From Paenibacillaceae bacterium (GTDB lineage: Bacteria; Bacillota; Bacilli; Paenibacillales; Paenibacillaceae): a stretch of 64,000 nt of DNA. The stretch spans positions 186,001 to 250,000 of the forward strand of contig CAAFUF010000003.1 of the NCBI GenBank assembly GCA_900766135.1, given 5' to 3'. The position numbers and the translations under genes were made by a program. Below the pieces are notes generated by a model. The model worked only from the letters and a program-made list of their open reading frames with translations. It did not search any database and had not been told where the DNA came from. Positions 52,171 to 60,154 of the stretch are shown here, one piece after another. Numbering within the stretch: the stretch's first letter is position 1; each line of letters opens with the position of its first letter.

Positions 52171-52968
52171 TTAAGCCAGCTTCTCCAGGATGGCATGCAA
52201 TTCGGATAAATGTTTGATTTCATAATCCGGCACGATCTCGCCGGTAAGCGGTTTGCCGTCCCGATTGACCCAGACCGCCGTCATGCCGACGCTGAGGGAG
52301 CCTTTAATATCCGTCGTCAGCTTATCCCCGACCATAATCCCCTCACTCGGTTCGATGGCCAACCGTTCCAGCGCATGCCGGAAAATAGACGGATCCGGCT
52401 TCCCCTTCCCGAAGTTTCCGGAGATGACGATCTCGTCAAAATAAGGCGCCAGCTCCGGCACCCCGTCCAGCTTCTCCTGCTGCAACGCCGGACAACCGTT
52501 CGTCAATAGCAGCAGCTTTACATTGCCTTTCAATTCCTTCAGGACTTGAAACGTTTCCTCATATACATGAGGACGGGTGCGGCGTTCGCGTCCGAATTGT
52601 TCCGCCAGCTCGCCGGCTAATTCTTCGTCCTCTACGCCAAGCGCAAGCAAACCGCGCCGCCAGGATTCCTTGCGATAGATCGGAGCCAACTGCTCCAATT
52701 GGCGAAATTCCGGTTGCTCTCCGGCGGAAAACGTCGCCCATAACCCTTCGAACGGATTGATTCCGATCATCGTCGTGAAAGGATAAGTCTCGTAGGATTC
52801 ATATAAGCCCCGGGCTTCCCGCCGTACCGCTTCCTCCAACTTGCCGGGGTCCAGTCCTTCCGCCTTGGCCGCCGCGCTTTCACAGGTTGCCGCGAACGCT
52901 TCTCTTACGCTCCGCTCATCCCAGAGCAGCGTGTCATCCAGGTCAAAACATACCGCTTTGATCGTCAT
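52171..52968 (-). CDS. HAD-superfamily hydrolase (YjjG/YsaA-like)
   Basis: A 265-aa HAD phosphatase. Motif I is CFDLDDTLLW (Asp9, Asp11), motif II is LLLTNGCP, motif III is FGKGKPDPSIF with Lys, and motif IV is IMVGDKLTTDIKG. A helical cap (C1 type) lies between motif I and II. It is probably a nucleotidase or small-molecule phosphatase. ATG 52968 is the family-like start. It may be co-transcribed with the lipoprotein downstream. Substrate is unknown. Confidence 0.9.
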   Translation of the reverse strand: MTIKAVCFDLDDTLLWDERSVREAFAATCESAAAKAEGLDPGKLEEAVRREARGLYESYETYPFTTMIGINPFEGLWATFSAGEQPEFRQLEQLAPIYRKESWRRGLLALGVEDEELAGELAEQFGRERRTRPHVYEETFQVLKELKGNVKLLLLTNGCPALQQEKLDGVPELAPYFDEIVISGNFGKGKPDPSIFRHALERLAIEPSEGIMVGDKLTTDIKGSLSVGMTAVWVNRDGKPLTGEIVPDYEIKHLSELHAILEKLA

Positions 52969-53013
52969 TCGTCCCCGCCCTTTCCGTTCTCTTTGCTTAT
53001 TCTTGCAAAAGGA

Positions 53014-53544
53014 TTATTCCTTCTCGAACTTCACATGATGGGTATTGGCGTACAGCTCCAGACGCGCAGCCATCGCTTCCGTATCGAAGCGGTTGCGAGT
53101 GCGGTAGAACACCCATTTCGGTTCCCGGGTTTTCGGTTCGATCACGATCTTGTTCCGGCCAACCTTGATTTTGCTAATATTTCCGGCATCCAGCATCCGG
53201 TCGCGGTTAAATTTCGAAGTGTACAGCCAGCTTTTGTTTACGCGCAAATAAGGCTTGCGCAGGAAAATGGCCAGCGCCAACACCATATATAAGAAGATCG
53301 TCGCCCAATACAGGATCGAGTTCACTTCTGCGGAATTGCCGATGATTCCTACGCTGCCATACAACAGTGCCAACAAAAACAACGCGGCAGGCAAAATGAA
53401 GTTGCGCCCTTTGAATACATCGCCTTCTCCGTTAGCGCCCAGAGAAGACCGCGGGTTCCGGGTCCCCTGCCCAACGTTCGGACCCTTGCCTTTCTTGTTC
53501 ATTCTTAATTGATTGCGCTCTACTTTACGGTCAAACGACCCCAT
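53014..53544 (-). CDS. Small membrane protein of unknown function
   Basis: A 176-aa protein. The first 48 residues are basic, Gly/Asn-rich and disordered (KKGKGPNVGQGTRNPRSS). Two hydrophobic helices follow (about 50-68 and 77-94), then a basic cytoplasmic C-terminal part with KVGRNKIVIEPKTREP and repeated aromatic/Arg residues that could form a small beta domain. I do not recognise the family. GGGAGG precedes the ATG. It follows ynzC by 12 nt on the same strand, so it may be co-transcribed with it. Confidence 0.72.
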   Translation of the reverse strand: MGSFDRKVERNQLRMNKKGKGPNVGQGTRNPRSSLGANGEGDVFKGRNFILPAALFLLALLYGSVGIIGNSAEVNSILYWATIFLYMVLALAIFLRKPYLRVNKSWLYTSKFNRDRMLDAGNISKIKVGRNKIVIEPKTREPKWVFYRTRNRFDTEAMAARLELYANTHHVKFEKE

Positions 53545-53556
53545 ACCCGTTCCTCC

Positions 53557-53730
53557 CTATTTATCTACAATCTCGATCGACTCGAGCTGTTGCCGAAAAT
53601 TCCTGCGAACGTTTTGCAGATACGTTTCCCGAAGCTGAGCCCTTTCCAATAACTCGTCCTGCGATAATCCTTCCTGCTTCGCTTTACGGGCAAGCTCATT
53701 AATCCGCTTAACCAACGCATCGATGTCCAT
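53557..53730 (-). CDS. ynzC: DUF896 family small protein (YnzC-like)
   Basis: A 57-aa protein, too short for most gene tracks. It starts MDIDALVKRINELARKAKQ and has LLERAQLRETYLQNVRRNF, all typical of the DUF896/YnzC family of small helical cytoplasmic proteins. GGGAGG lies 5 nt before ATG 53730. In B. subtilis ynzC follows yneA and yneB next to lexA; the same neighbourhood occurs here, except that a terminator separates it from yneA and yneB is absent. In that species it belongs to the SOS region; here SOS control is not shown. Function is unknown. Confidence 0.9.
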   Translation of the reverse strand: MDIDALVKRINELARKAKQEGLSQDELLERAQLRETYLQNVRRNFRQQLESIEIVDK

Positions 53731-53805
53731 AAGTTCCTCCCGCTTCTATATATACTATGCATCCCGTGATGTCACACAGGGCATTAATTCTTACTTTGAC
53801 ATGAG

Positions 53806-53859
53806 AAAAAGAGCTTGTCAAGGCGACGGTCTCCCCGTCCATATCCTTGAATCAAGCTC
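53806..53859 (-). terminator. Intrinsic terminator of yneA
   Basis: On the minus strand GAGCTTGATTCAAGG pairs with CCTTGACAAGCTC (one bulge), followed by TTTTTCT. This puts yneA in a unit of its own. Confidence 0.85.
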
Positions 53860-53896
53860 CTGCTTTTCTTCTATAAAATACCTCCGCCGACATCGA

Positions 53897-54265
53897 TTAT
53901 CGGCTTGGCAGCATCAACGTATCCCCGGCCTGAATCGAGCTGGCCACCAACCCATTGGCCCGCATCAGCTTCTGCACGTAAACTCTCGTATCTTGACCTT
54001 GCGGCTTATGAGCCACGGCGATTTCCCACAACGTATCCCCGGGCATAACAACTACGTATTCCACCGGGACGGCAGCTTCGGTACTCTCGGAGGAAGCTGC
54101 GAAGGCCCGCACCATGCCGGTGCACGTAATGCTGAGAATGATCAAAAGCAAGGCGATTTTGGACAATCTGTTCTTCAGGAACGCGCTCATATGTAATCTT
54201 CTCTCCACAGGACGACGAAAAGAAGGTTGATCGTAGATGCTTTGATAAGAACTATACTTCAACAT
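53897..54265 (-). CDS. yneA: LysM-containing SOS cell-division inhibitor (YneA-like)
   Basis: A 122-aa membrane protein. One helix (about 36-56, IALLLIILSITCTGMVRAF) anchors it, and the C-terminal external part is a single LysM domain (VVMPGDTLWEIAVAH, NGLVASSIQAGDTLMLP). This is the plan of YneA, which blocks division during the SOS response in Bacillus. GGAGTG precedes ATG 54265; an internal ATG (54190) is an alternative start. It is divergent from lexA, and its promoter holds LexA boxes, which supports the assignment. The length is close to that of known YneA. Confidence 0.9.
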   Translation of the reverse strand: MLKYSSYQSIYDQPSFRRPVERRLHMSAFLKNRLSKIALLLIILSITCTGMVRAFAASSESTEAAVPVEYVVVMPGDTLWEIAVAHKPQGQDTRVYVQKLMRANGLVASSIQAGDTLMLPSR

Positions 54266-54278
54266 ATAACCATCACTC

Positions 54279-54427
54279 CAAACAAATGTTCTGCTTTCTG
54301 CAACTCAATATAACACGAACATCTGTTTGTTTCAATAGTTTTTTCGAACGGTTGTTCCTATTTTTTTTATTCCTCAAGCTGCGTTCTTTATCTTTTTAGA
54401 ACTAATGTTTGTACGAACGGCAGTTCT
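54279..54427. promoter_or_regulatory. Cluster of LexA (DinR) boxes between yneA and lexA
   Basis: Relative to the Bacillus box CGAACRNRYGTTYC, the matches are CAAACAAATGTTCT (54279-54292, 12/14), CGAACATCTGTTTG (54316-54329, 12/14), CGAACGGTTGTTCC (54345-54358, 13/14) and CGAACGGCAGTTCT (54414-54427, 11/14). Two of them lie inside the core promoters of yneA and lexA. Confidence 0.88.
54307..54335 (-). promoter_or_regulatory. yneA promoter
   Basis: On the minus strand TTGAAA (54335-54330), 17-nt spacer, TATATT (54312-54307). The spacer is LexA box 54316-54329. Confidence 0.82.
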
Positions 54428-54437
54428 GTGTTATAAT
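54409..54437 (+). promoter_or_regulatory. lexA promoter
   Basis: TTGTAC (54409-54414), 17-nt spacer, TATAAT (54432-54437), about 36 nt before the lexA ATG. LexA box 54414-54427 lies in the spacer, giving autoregulation. Confidence 0.88.
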
Positions 54438-54472
54438 TTTTCCAAACGTTACTAAATGGGGTTGATCCGTAC

Positions 54473-55099
54473 ATGTCAAAGGTATCGAGCCGGCAACAGG
54501 CCATTCTTGAATTTATTCGCAACGAAGTACGCGCCAAAGGTTATCCGCCTTCCGTGCGGGAGATCGGCGAAGCCGTCGGATTGGCGTCCAGTTCTACCGT
54601 TCACGGCCATCTGGACCGTCTGGAGAAGAAAGGATTCATTCGCCGCGACCCGACGAAGCCGCGTGCCATCGAGTTGCTGGGCCAAGAGGAGTCGGAGAAT
54701 TACAATTTGTTCGCGCATAGCATCGCCCGTGTTCCCGTTGTCGGGAAAGTAACCGCAGGCATGCCGATCACGGCAACGGAGAATATTGAAGATTATTTCC
54801 CGCTGCCCGAGCATTACGCCGCTGACGGAGAAGTATTCATGCTTTCCGTGGTTGGCGACAGCATGATCGAAGCCGGAATACATAGTGGGGATTATGTGAT
54901 CGTCCGCCAACAGCAGACGGCCAACAACGGCGAGATCGTTGTTGCCATGACAGAGGATGATGAGGCTACGGTCAAGACGTTTTATAAGGAGAAAGATCAT
55001 ATCCGCCTGCAGCCGGAGAATTCGACGATGGAACCGCTTCGTTTGAAGCATGTGACCATTTTGGGCAAAGTCATCGGTCTGTTCCGCGACTTGCACTAA
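54473..55099 (+). CDS. lexA: SOS-response repressor LexA
   Basis: A 208-aa repressor that cleaves itself when bound to RecA filaments. The DNA-binding domain (about 1-70) has PPSVREIGEAVGLASSSTVH. The S24 peptidase part shows the Ala95-Gly96 cleavage site in VTAGMPITA, nucleophile Ser130 in VVGDSMIEAG, and Lys168 in ATVKTFY. A GGGG-rich site lies upstream of ATG 54473. It is divergent from yneA, as in Bacillus, and both promoters carry LexA boxes. A strong terminator follows. Confidence 0.96.
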   Translation: MSKVSSRQQAILEFIRNEVRAKGYPPSVREIGEAVGLASSSTVHGHLDRLEKKGFIRRDPTKPRAIELLGQEESENYNLFAHSIARVPVVGKVTAGMPITATENIEDYFPLPEHYAADGEVFMLSVVGDSMIEAGIHSGDYVIVRQQQTANNGEIVVAMTEDDEATVKTFYKEKDHIRLQPENSTMEPLRLKHVTILGKVIGLFRDLH

Positions 55100-55135
55100 T
55101 TTCGAATATCTCCCATCCTGGACAGCAACGAACAT

Positions 55136-55184
55136 CAGACAGGACGAAGCGATGGGTTCACATCGGCTTCGTCCTGTCTGTTTT
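55136..55184 (+). terminator. Intrinsic terminator of lexA
   Basis: CAGACAGGACGAAGC pairs with GCTTCGTCCTGTCTG, with an inner GATG/CATC stem, then TTTT. Confidence 0.93.
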
Positions 55185-55206
55185 AGGTTTCCCCTGCCCC
55201 TCCCGC

Positions 55207-55368
55207 TCAGTCCCATTCGAGGTCCGGGAAGTTCATCGGATTATACCCATTTTTTTCGCGGCGGCCGCGCGTGCCCCAACCGAACCCGGCACGTTCTGAT
55301 ATCCACCACTGCTTCAACCGATAGCGGCGGCGCTGGTATCTCTTCAATTCGGTCACGATCATTTTCAA
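55207..55368 (-). CDS. Small basic protein, hypothetical
   Basis: A 51- to 53-aa reading frame in the gap between lexA and glnA. AAGGAGG lies 5 nt before a TTG (55368) and 11 nt before an ATG (55362). The protein is very basic in the first two thirds (repeated RRR, WW) and acidic at the end (PDLEWD). I do not recognise the family. It is proposed because of the excellent ribosome site and good codon use; no promoter or relative is shown. The rest of the gap (55370-55484) holds nothing I can identify. Confidence 0.5.
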   Translation of the reverse strand: MKMIVTELKRYQRRRYRLKQWWISERAGFGWGTRGRREKNGYNPMNFPDLEWD

Positions 55369-55483
55369 CTCAACCTCCTTATCTTATCTATAAGGTGTCC
55401 CGATTCCAGAAAAATCATGGCATTTTTTCGAAATCCAAAAGTTGTAATTCATCACTAAAGCAAAAATTCAGCGATGCGGGCAT

Positions 55484-55512
55484 AAAAAAAGACCCCTGAA
55501 CCATTCAGGGGC
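55484..55512 (-). terminator. Intrinsic terminator of glnA
   Basis: On the minus strand GGCCCCTGAAT pairs with TTCAGGGGTC around GG, and seven T residues follow. Confidence 0.92.
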
Positions 55513-55526
55513 CATTTCTAAACCTA

Positions 55527-56864
55527 TTAATACAATGTCATATATTGATCGCGTTCCCACGGATGAACTTGCGTGCGGAAGATGTCCCATTCGATCTCTT
55601 TAAGCTCGTAGAAATGAGTTAACGCATGATCGCCAAGCGCGTCGCAGATGATTTCGCTGCGCAACAGTTCGCCCAACGCTTCCTTCAGATCGGAAGGCAA
55701 GCTTGGGATGCCTTCTTCGACCCGTTCTTCCTCGGACATTACATAAATGTTGCGGTCTACCGGTTCGACGAGCGGCAGCTCATTCTTGATCCCGTCCAGA
55801 CCGGCCTTCAACATCACGGCCAAAGCCAGGTACGGATTGGCAGCCGGGTCCGGATTGCGCACTTCGACGCGCGTGCTGAGACCACGGGAAGCCGGAATCC
55901 GGATCATCGGACTGCGGTTGCTTGAAGACCAAGCGACGTAACAAGGCGCTTCATATCCCGGTACGAGACGTTTGTAAGAGTTTACCGTCGGGTTCGTGAT
56001 CGCGGCAAATGCGCGTGCATGCTTCAGAATACCAGCCATGTAGTGGCGGGCCTCCTTGCTGAGTCCCAAATCATCGCTTTCGTCATAAAAAGCGTTCACG
56101 TCGCCTTTGAACAGCGATTGATGACAGTGCATCCCCGAACCGTTCACGCCAAACAGCGGCTTCGGCATAAACGTTGCATGCAGTCCATGCTGGCGGGCAA
56201 TCGTTTTGACGACCAGCTTAAAGGTTTGGATTTGGTCGGCCGCTTTGATCGCATTCGCGTATTTAAAGTCGATTTCATGTTGACCCGGCGCCACTTCGTG
56301 GTGGGAAGCTTCGATCTCAAAGCCCATTTCCTCCAGCGTCAATACGATTTCGCGGCGGCAGTTCTCGCCCAGGTCCGTCGGAGCCAAGTCGAAGTATCCG
56401 CCTTGGTCGTTCAGTTCGGTTGTCGGGTTGCCCTTGTCATCGGTTTTGAACAAGAAAAACTCCGGTTCCGGTCCAACGTTCATCGAGGTGTAGCCCATCT
56501 CTTCGGCTTCCTTGAGCGCACGTTTCAGAATCCCGCGAGGGTCGCCGGCAAACGGCGTGCCGTCAGGCATGTAAACATCACAAATCAGACGTGCCACGCG
56601 ATCCTCGGTTACCCAAGGGAAAATAACCCAAGTGTCCAGATCCGGGAAAAGATACATGTCGGATTCCTCGATACGAACATATCCTTCGATGGAGGAACCG
56701 TCAAACATCATCTTGTTGTCCAGCGCTTTCTCCAATTGGCTGACCGGAATTTCCACGTTCTTAATCGTTCCCAGCAAATCCGTGAACTGCAAACGGATAA
56801 AACGCACATTCTCTTCCTTGGCGATGCGCAAAATGTCTTCTTTGGTGTAATTCTTGTAACTCAC
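55527..56864 (-). CDS. glnA: Glutamine synthetase (type I)
   Basis: A 445-aa enzyme making glutamine from glutamate and ammonia with ATP. The family blocks are all present: VRFIRLQFTDLLGTIKNVEIP, MMFDGSSIEGYVRI, NVGPEPEFFLF, EVAPGQHEIDF, the ATP-site KPLFGVNGSGMH, and NRSPMIRIPASRG near the substrate site. The start is taken as GTG 56864, giving MSYKNYTKEDI as in other Bacillota GlnA; GGGAGAGG lies 5-6 nt upstream. It is 23 nt after glnR in the same operon. This form is of the Gram-positive type that lacks an adenylylation site; feedback-inhibited GlnA is usually what activates GlnR. Confidence 0.97.
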   Translation of the reverse strand: MSYKNYTKEDILRIAKEENVRFIRLQFTDLLGTIKNVEIPVSQLEKALDNKMMFDGSSIEGYVRIEESDMYLFPDLDTWVIFPWVTEDRVARLICDVYMPDGTPFAGDPRGILKRALKEAEEMGYTSMNVGPEPEFFLFKTDDKGNPTTELNDQGGYFDLAPTDLGENCRREIVLTLEEMGFEIEASHHEVAPGQHEIDFKYANAIKAADQIQTFKLVVKTIARQHGLHATFMPKPLFGVNGSGMHCHQSLFKGDVNAFYDESDDLGLSKEARHYMAGILKHARAFAAITNPTVNSYKRLVPGYEAPCYVAWSSSNRSPMIRIPASRGLSTRVEVRNPDPAANPYLALAVMLKAGLDGIKNELPLVEPVDRNIYVMSEEERVEEGIPSLPSDLKEALGELLRSEIICDALGDHALTHFYELKEIEWDIFRTQVHPWERDQYMTLY

Positions 56865-56887
56865 CCTAACCTCTCCCAACATTTAGA

Positions 56888-57298
56888 TTATTTTTTGAAA
56901 AATCGGGACAGTTCGCCTTGGATCAAAGAAACTTGCCCCGGCTTGCTCCCTTGCACCAACTGCTGCTTCAACATGCGGTAGATTTGGGAATCCGTCATTT
57001 CCTTCCGCTTCTCTTCCGTGTCCTTCGTGATGACGGTTGCTTCCTGGGACTCCCGGGACATCGGATTCATCACCTGCTTGATCCCCGCGATATTCACGCC
57101 TTTATCGATGAGACCCTTGATTTCCAGCAGCCGCTCGACATCATTGAGGGAAAACATCCGCTGATTTCCCGAGGTGCGCGCGGGTACTATCAATTCATGT
57201 TGCTCGTAATATCGTATTTGTCTTGCCGTTAAATCCGTAAGTTTCATGACGATACCAATAGGAAACAAGGCCATATTTCTGCGAATTTCCTCACTCAT
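56888..57298 (-). CDS. glnR: Nitrogen-regulatory repressor GlnR (MerR family)
   Basis: A 136-aa MerR-family repressor of glnRA and other nitrogen genes. The N-terminal helix-turn-helix and wing are MKLTDLTARQIRYYEQHEL and NQRMFSLNDVERL. The C-terminal tail (about 105-136, QGSKPGQVSLIQGELSRFF) matches the region through which feedback-inhibited glutamine synthetase acts. ATG 57298 follows GGAAGG. It is the first gene of glnRA, and two perfect GlnR boxes lie in its promoter. Confidence 0.96.
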   Translation of the reverse strand: MSEEIRRNMALFPIGIVMKLTDLTARQIRYYEQHELIVPARTSGNQRMFSLNDVERLLEIKGLIDKGVNIAGIKQVMNPMSRESQEATVITKDTEEKRKEMTDSQIYRMLKQQLVQGSKPGQVSLIQGELSRFFKK

Positions 57299-57333
57299 CG
57301 CTCTCAACCTTCCAGTTAGATTCTCATGACCTT

Positions 57334-57385
57334 ATCATATGTGAGTTATCCTAACATGTCAATAGATATGTTAGGATAACTCACA
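57334..57385 (-). promoter_or_regulatory. glnRA promoter with two mirrored GlnR boxes
   Basis: On the minus strand TTGACA (57362-57357), 17-nt spacer, TATGAT (57339-57334). Box 1 (57340-57356, TGTGA-N7-TAACA) is exactly the spacer; box 2 (57369-57385, TGTTA-N7-TCACA) lies just upstream of the -35. The boxes are an exact inverted copy of each other. Both fit TGTNAN7TNACA. Box 2 overlaps the last five bases of the ynbB gene. Confidence 0.93.
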
Positions 57386-58634
57386 ACAAGTTGCGGTCTT
57401 TCATCGTCTGGAGCGCAGTGAGGAGTCCGAATTTAACATGGGAGTAAGTTAAGCCGCCTTGCATATACGCGATATAAGGGGCTCGTATCGGAGCATCGGC
57501 GGACAACTCCAGGCTCCCGCCTTGAATGAACGTCCCCGCCGCCATAATTACCGGATGTTCATACCCCGGCATGTCCCAAGCTTCGGGCACCACATGGCCG
57601 TCCACTGCCGCAGCCCGCTGGATACCCTGCACAAAAGCGATTAGCTGCTCCGGTTTGCTGAAAGAGATCGCCTGGATGAGATCGGTGCGGGCATCCTGCC
57701 ATCCCGGCCGGCTTTGAAATCCGGCCCGCTCAAACAGGGCCGCAGCTAAAATGCTGCCTTTAACGGCCTGTCCCACGATGGTTGGCGCTAAAAACAAGCC
57801 TTGATAGATTCCTCGGGTCGTCCCTAGCATCGCCCCGACCTCACCGCCGATGCCCGGTGCGGTCAATCGGTAGGAAGCCAGTTTCACCAAGTCTTCCCGT
57901 CCGCAGATATAACCTCCGGTTTCCGCTAAGCCGCCGCCCGGATTCTTGATTAGCGAGCCGGCGATCAGGTCGGCCCCAACCTCCGTGGGCTCCTGCTCCT
58001 CGGTAAACTCGCCGTAACAATTGTCCACGAAGACGATCAGATCCGGCTTGATCTCTTTTACCCGAAGCACCATCTCGCCGATCCGGGTAACCGTAAAGGA
58101 GTCCCTCCAGTCGTAACCGCGGGAGCGTTGGATCCCGATGACTTTGGTCCTATCGGTAATTTTTGCTCTCACCGCCTCCCAATCGACCGTTCCATCGGCC
58201 AGCAATGCCGCTTCGTCATACGTAATTCCGAAATCCTGCAGCGAACCGCTGCCGTCTCCCGGCGTTCCTATTACTTTATGTAGTGTATCATATGGACGTC
58301 CCGTGATATAGAGCAGTTCGTCCCCGGGCCGCAAGACCCCGAACAGCGCCGTGGCGATCGTATGCGTGCCGGAAGCGAAATGCGGCCGCACCAGCGCGGC
58401 CTCAGCGCCGAATACGTCCGCATACACCAGATCCAAAACTTCTCGCCCCCGGTCATTGTAAGCATACCCCGTCGATCCCGCAAAATGATAATCGCTGACT
58501 TGGCGGCGTTGAAAGGCTTCAATCACCTTCCATTGGTTTTGATCAACGATCTTGTCGATCTCCCGAAACCGGCTTTCCGCCAGCTCTTCTGCGGCTTCCA
58601 GCCAATGTATGATTTCTTCCGAAAATACTGCCAT
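57381..58634 (-). CDS. ynbB: Cys/Met-metabolism PLP-dependent protein (YnbB, methionine gamma-lyase-like)
   Basis: A 417-aa PLP enzyme of the cystathionine gamma-synthase/lyase fold, historically called aluminum-resistance protein. PLP binding is indicated by SGTHTIATALFG near the phosphate, VDNCYGEFTE, and the Schiff-base Lys in SLIKNPGGG (about residue 232). The true reaction is not established. Its stop codon lies inside a GlnR box. The order spoVK-hflX-ynbB-glnR-glnA is the same as in B. subtilis, which supports the name. The start ATG 58634 is family-like. Confidence 0.93.
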   Translation of the reverse strand: MAVFSEEIIHWLEAAEELAESRFREIDKIVDQNQWKVIEAFQRRQVSDYHFAGSTGYAYNDRGREVLDLVYADVFGAEAALVRPHFASGTHTIATALFGVLRPGDELLYITGRPYDTLHKVIGTPGDGSGSLQDFGITYDEAALLADGTVDWEAVRAKITDRTKVIGIQRSRGYDWRDSFTVTRIGEMVLRVKEIKPDLIVFVDNCYGEFTEEQEPTEVGADLIAGSLIKNPGGGLAETGGYICGREDLVKLASYRLTAPGIGGEVGAMLGTTRGIYQGLFLAPTIVGQAVKGSILAAALFERAGFQSRPGWQDARTDLIQAISFSKPEQLIAFVQGIQRAAAVDGHVVPEAWDMPGYEHPVIMAAGTFIQGGSLELSADAPIRAPYIAYMQGGLTYSHVKFGLLTALQTMKDRNLL

Positions 58635-58652
58635 CGTTACGTTATCTCTCCC

Positions 58653-59990
58653 TTAATCCATACCATCATTTGTCGTGTTTTCAGCTTTGGGTTCCTGCTT
58701 GGGAATCGCAAAAGGAGCCAGCTGATAGCCATACTTATTGAAATCCGCCTGGTTAACGTCGATTTCGTAGATCATGACATCCTCGTCCATTTGCTTGTCC
58801 ACCACTTCGCCAATCCGATATAACACAGGAGTCAAATCGCCTCGTTCCGCAGGAATCCGAAACGTTTTGGTCCCGCCGGACAGCTTCCGCTGCACGGCTT
58901 CGCGAATCGCTGCCAGATCCCTTTCGTCAAACGCGGAAATCTTTAAGTACCCCTCGCCCGTAGGCAGCATGTGCAGCCGTTCAGGTGGACAGATATCCTT
59001 CTTGTTGAACAGTACGATTTGCGGCTTTCCCCCGGCCCCCAGATCGTTAAGGATCCGATCGACAACTTCTACCTGCTCCTCGCGCATCGGGGATGATGCG
59101 TCGACGACATGCAAAATCAGGTCCGCTTCGTTGACCTCCTCCAGCGTAGCGCGGAAGGCGGCAACCAAGTCGTGCGGCAGATTTTGAATGAATCCGACCG
59201 TATCGGTCAGAACCACTTCCTTCCCGCCCGGAAGCGGAAGCAGCCGGGTCGTCGGATCCAGCGTGGCGAACAGCTGGTTCTCCTCGAAGACGTCGGCCGA
59301 GGTCATCGCCTTTAGCAGCGTAGATTTGCCGGCATTGGTGTACCCGACCAAGGCAATTTGCACCACGCCGTTTTCCTTCCGACGCGCCCGGTGCAGCTGC
59401 CGGTGACGGGTAACCTCCTCCAATTGGCGTTTCAACTCGCCGATCCTCCGGCGAATATGGCGGCGATCCGTTTCCAGTTGGCTTTCCCCGGGTCCCCGCG
59501 TGCCGATCCCGCCGCCAAGGCGGGACAGATTTTTGCCATGCCCGGACAAACGCGGGAGCAGGTACGTAAGCTGTGCCAGCTCTACCTGGATGATCCCTTC
59601 CCGCGTTTTCGCCCGTTGCGCAAAAATATCGAGAATCAATTGGGTGCGGTCGATTATTTTGACCTCCAGCATCTCCTCCAGGTTGCGCACCTGGGCACCG
59701 GACAATTCTTGGTCAAAAATCGCGGTATTCGCCCCCCGACTCTCGATCGCCTCGCGGAGCTCCAGCACTTTCCCCTTCCCGATAAACCAACGCGGATCGG
59801 GTTTATCGCGATTTTGCACGACGGATTCGGCAACCTCCACCCCGGCCGTTTCGGCCAGCTGCACCAGCTCGGCCAGGGAATATTCGGGGTCGATTCCGCT
59901 TTGCTTCGTCTCCGGCGTCACCAAGCTGACCAATACGGCCACGTCCGGACGGTGGGTGGTAGTCTCGTGCGTTTGCAACCTCGGCATCAT
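58653..59990 (-). CDS. hflX: Ribosome-associated GTPase HflX
   Basis: About 445 aa. The N-terminal nucleotide-binding domain has WFIGKGKVLELREAI and IFDQELSGAQ; the Gly-rich link LGGGIGTRGPGESQLE is the HflX signature. The G domain has G1 GYTNAGKST, G3 DTVGFIQ and G4 NKKD. HflX splits stalled or idle ribosomes under stress. AAGGAG lies upstream of two ATG codons (59990, 59987), either of which may be used. It is 18 nt upstream of ynbB, and they are probably co-transcribed. Confidence 0.96.
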   Translation of the reverse strand: MMPRLQTHETTTHRPDVAVLVSLVTPETKQSGIDPEYSLAELVQLAETAGVEVAESVVQNRDKPDPRWFIGKGKVLELREAIESRGANTAIFDQELSGAQVRNLEEMLEVKIIDRTQLILDIFAQRAKTREGIIQVELAQLTYLLPRLSGHGKNLSRLGGGIGTRGPGESQLETDRRHIRRRIGELKRQLEEVTRHRQLHRARRKENGVVQIALVGYTNAGKSTLLKAMTSADVFEENQLFATLDPTTRLLPLPGGKEVVLTDTVGFIQNLPHDLVAAFRATLEEVNEADLILHVVDASSPMREEQVEVVDRILNDLGAGGKPQIVLFNKKDICPPERLHMLPTGEGYLKISAFDERDLAAIREAVQRKLSGGTKTFRIPAERGDLTPVLYRIGEVVDKQMDEDVMIYEIDVNQADFNKYGYQLAPFAIPKQEPKAENTTNDGMD

Positions 59991-60013
59991 CACTACTCCT
60001 TAAAGGGTTTCAA

Positions 60014-60154
60014 AAAAACGGCGGCACATCACGAAGTTGGTTCAGAGTTGCTCAATCGACATCGAATCTTGAATTCAGCCGGGCCCTCCGTTGCTCACGT
60101 AGGTTTCCCTACGCTCCGCTACTCGTTCCCTAGAAAAACGGCGGCCCCATCACG
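60014..60154. repeat. Intergenic structured segment flanked by imperfect direct repeats
   Basis: The sequence AAAAACGGCGGC(n)CATCACG occurs at 60014-60033 and again at 60134-60154. Between them is a short hairpin (CGTAGG, 60098-60103, with CCTACG, 60108-60113) and a GC-rich stretch. The segment sits between hflX and spoVK and looks like a small repeated or mobile structured element. Other copies cannot be checked from this window. Confidence 0.5.

Noticed and set aside
53565..53762. A 65-aa minus-strand frame near ynzC
   Set aside because: The DUF896 frame in the same place has a good ribosome site and clear family residues; the 65-aa frame has neither.
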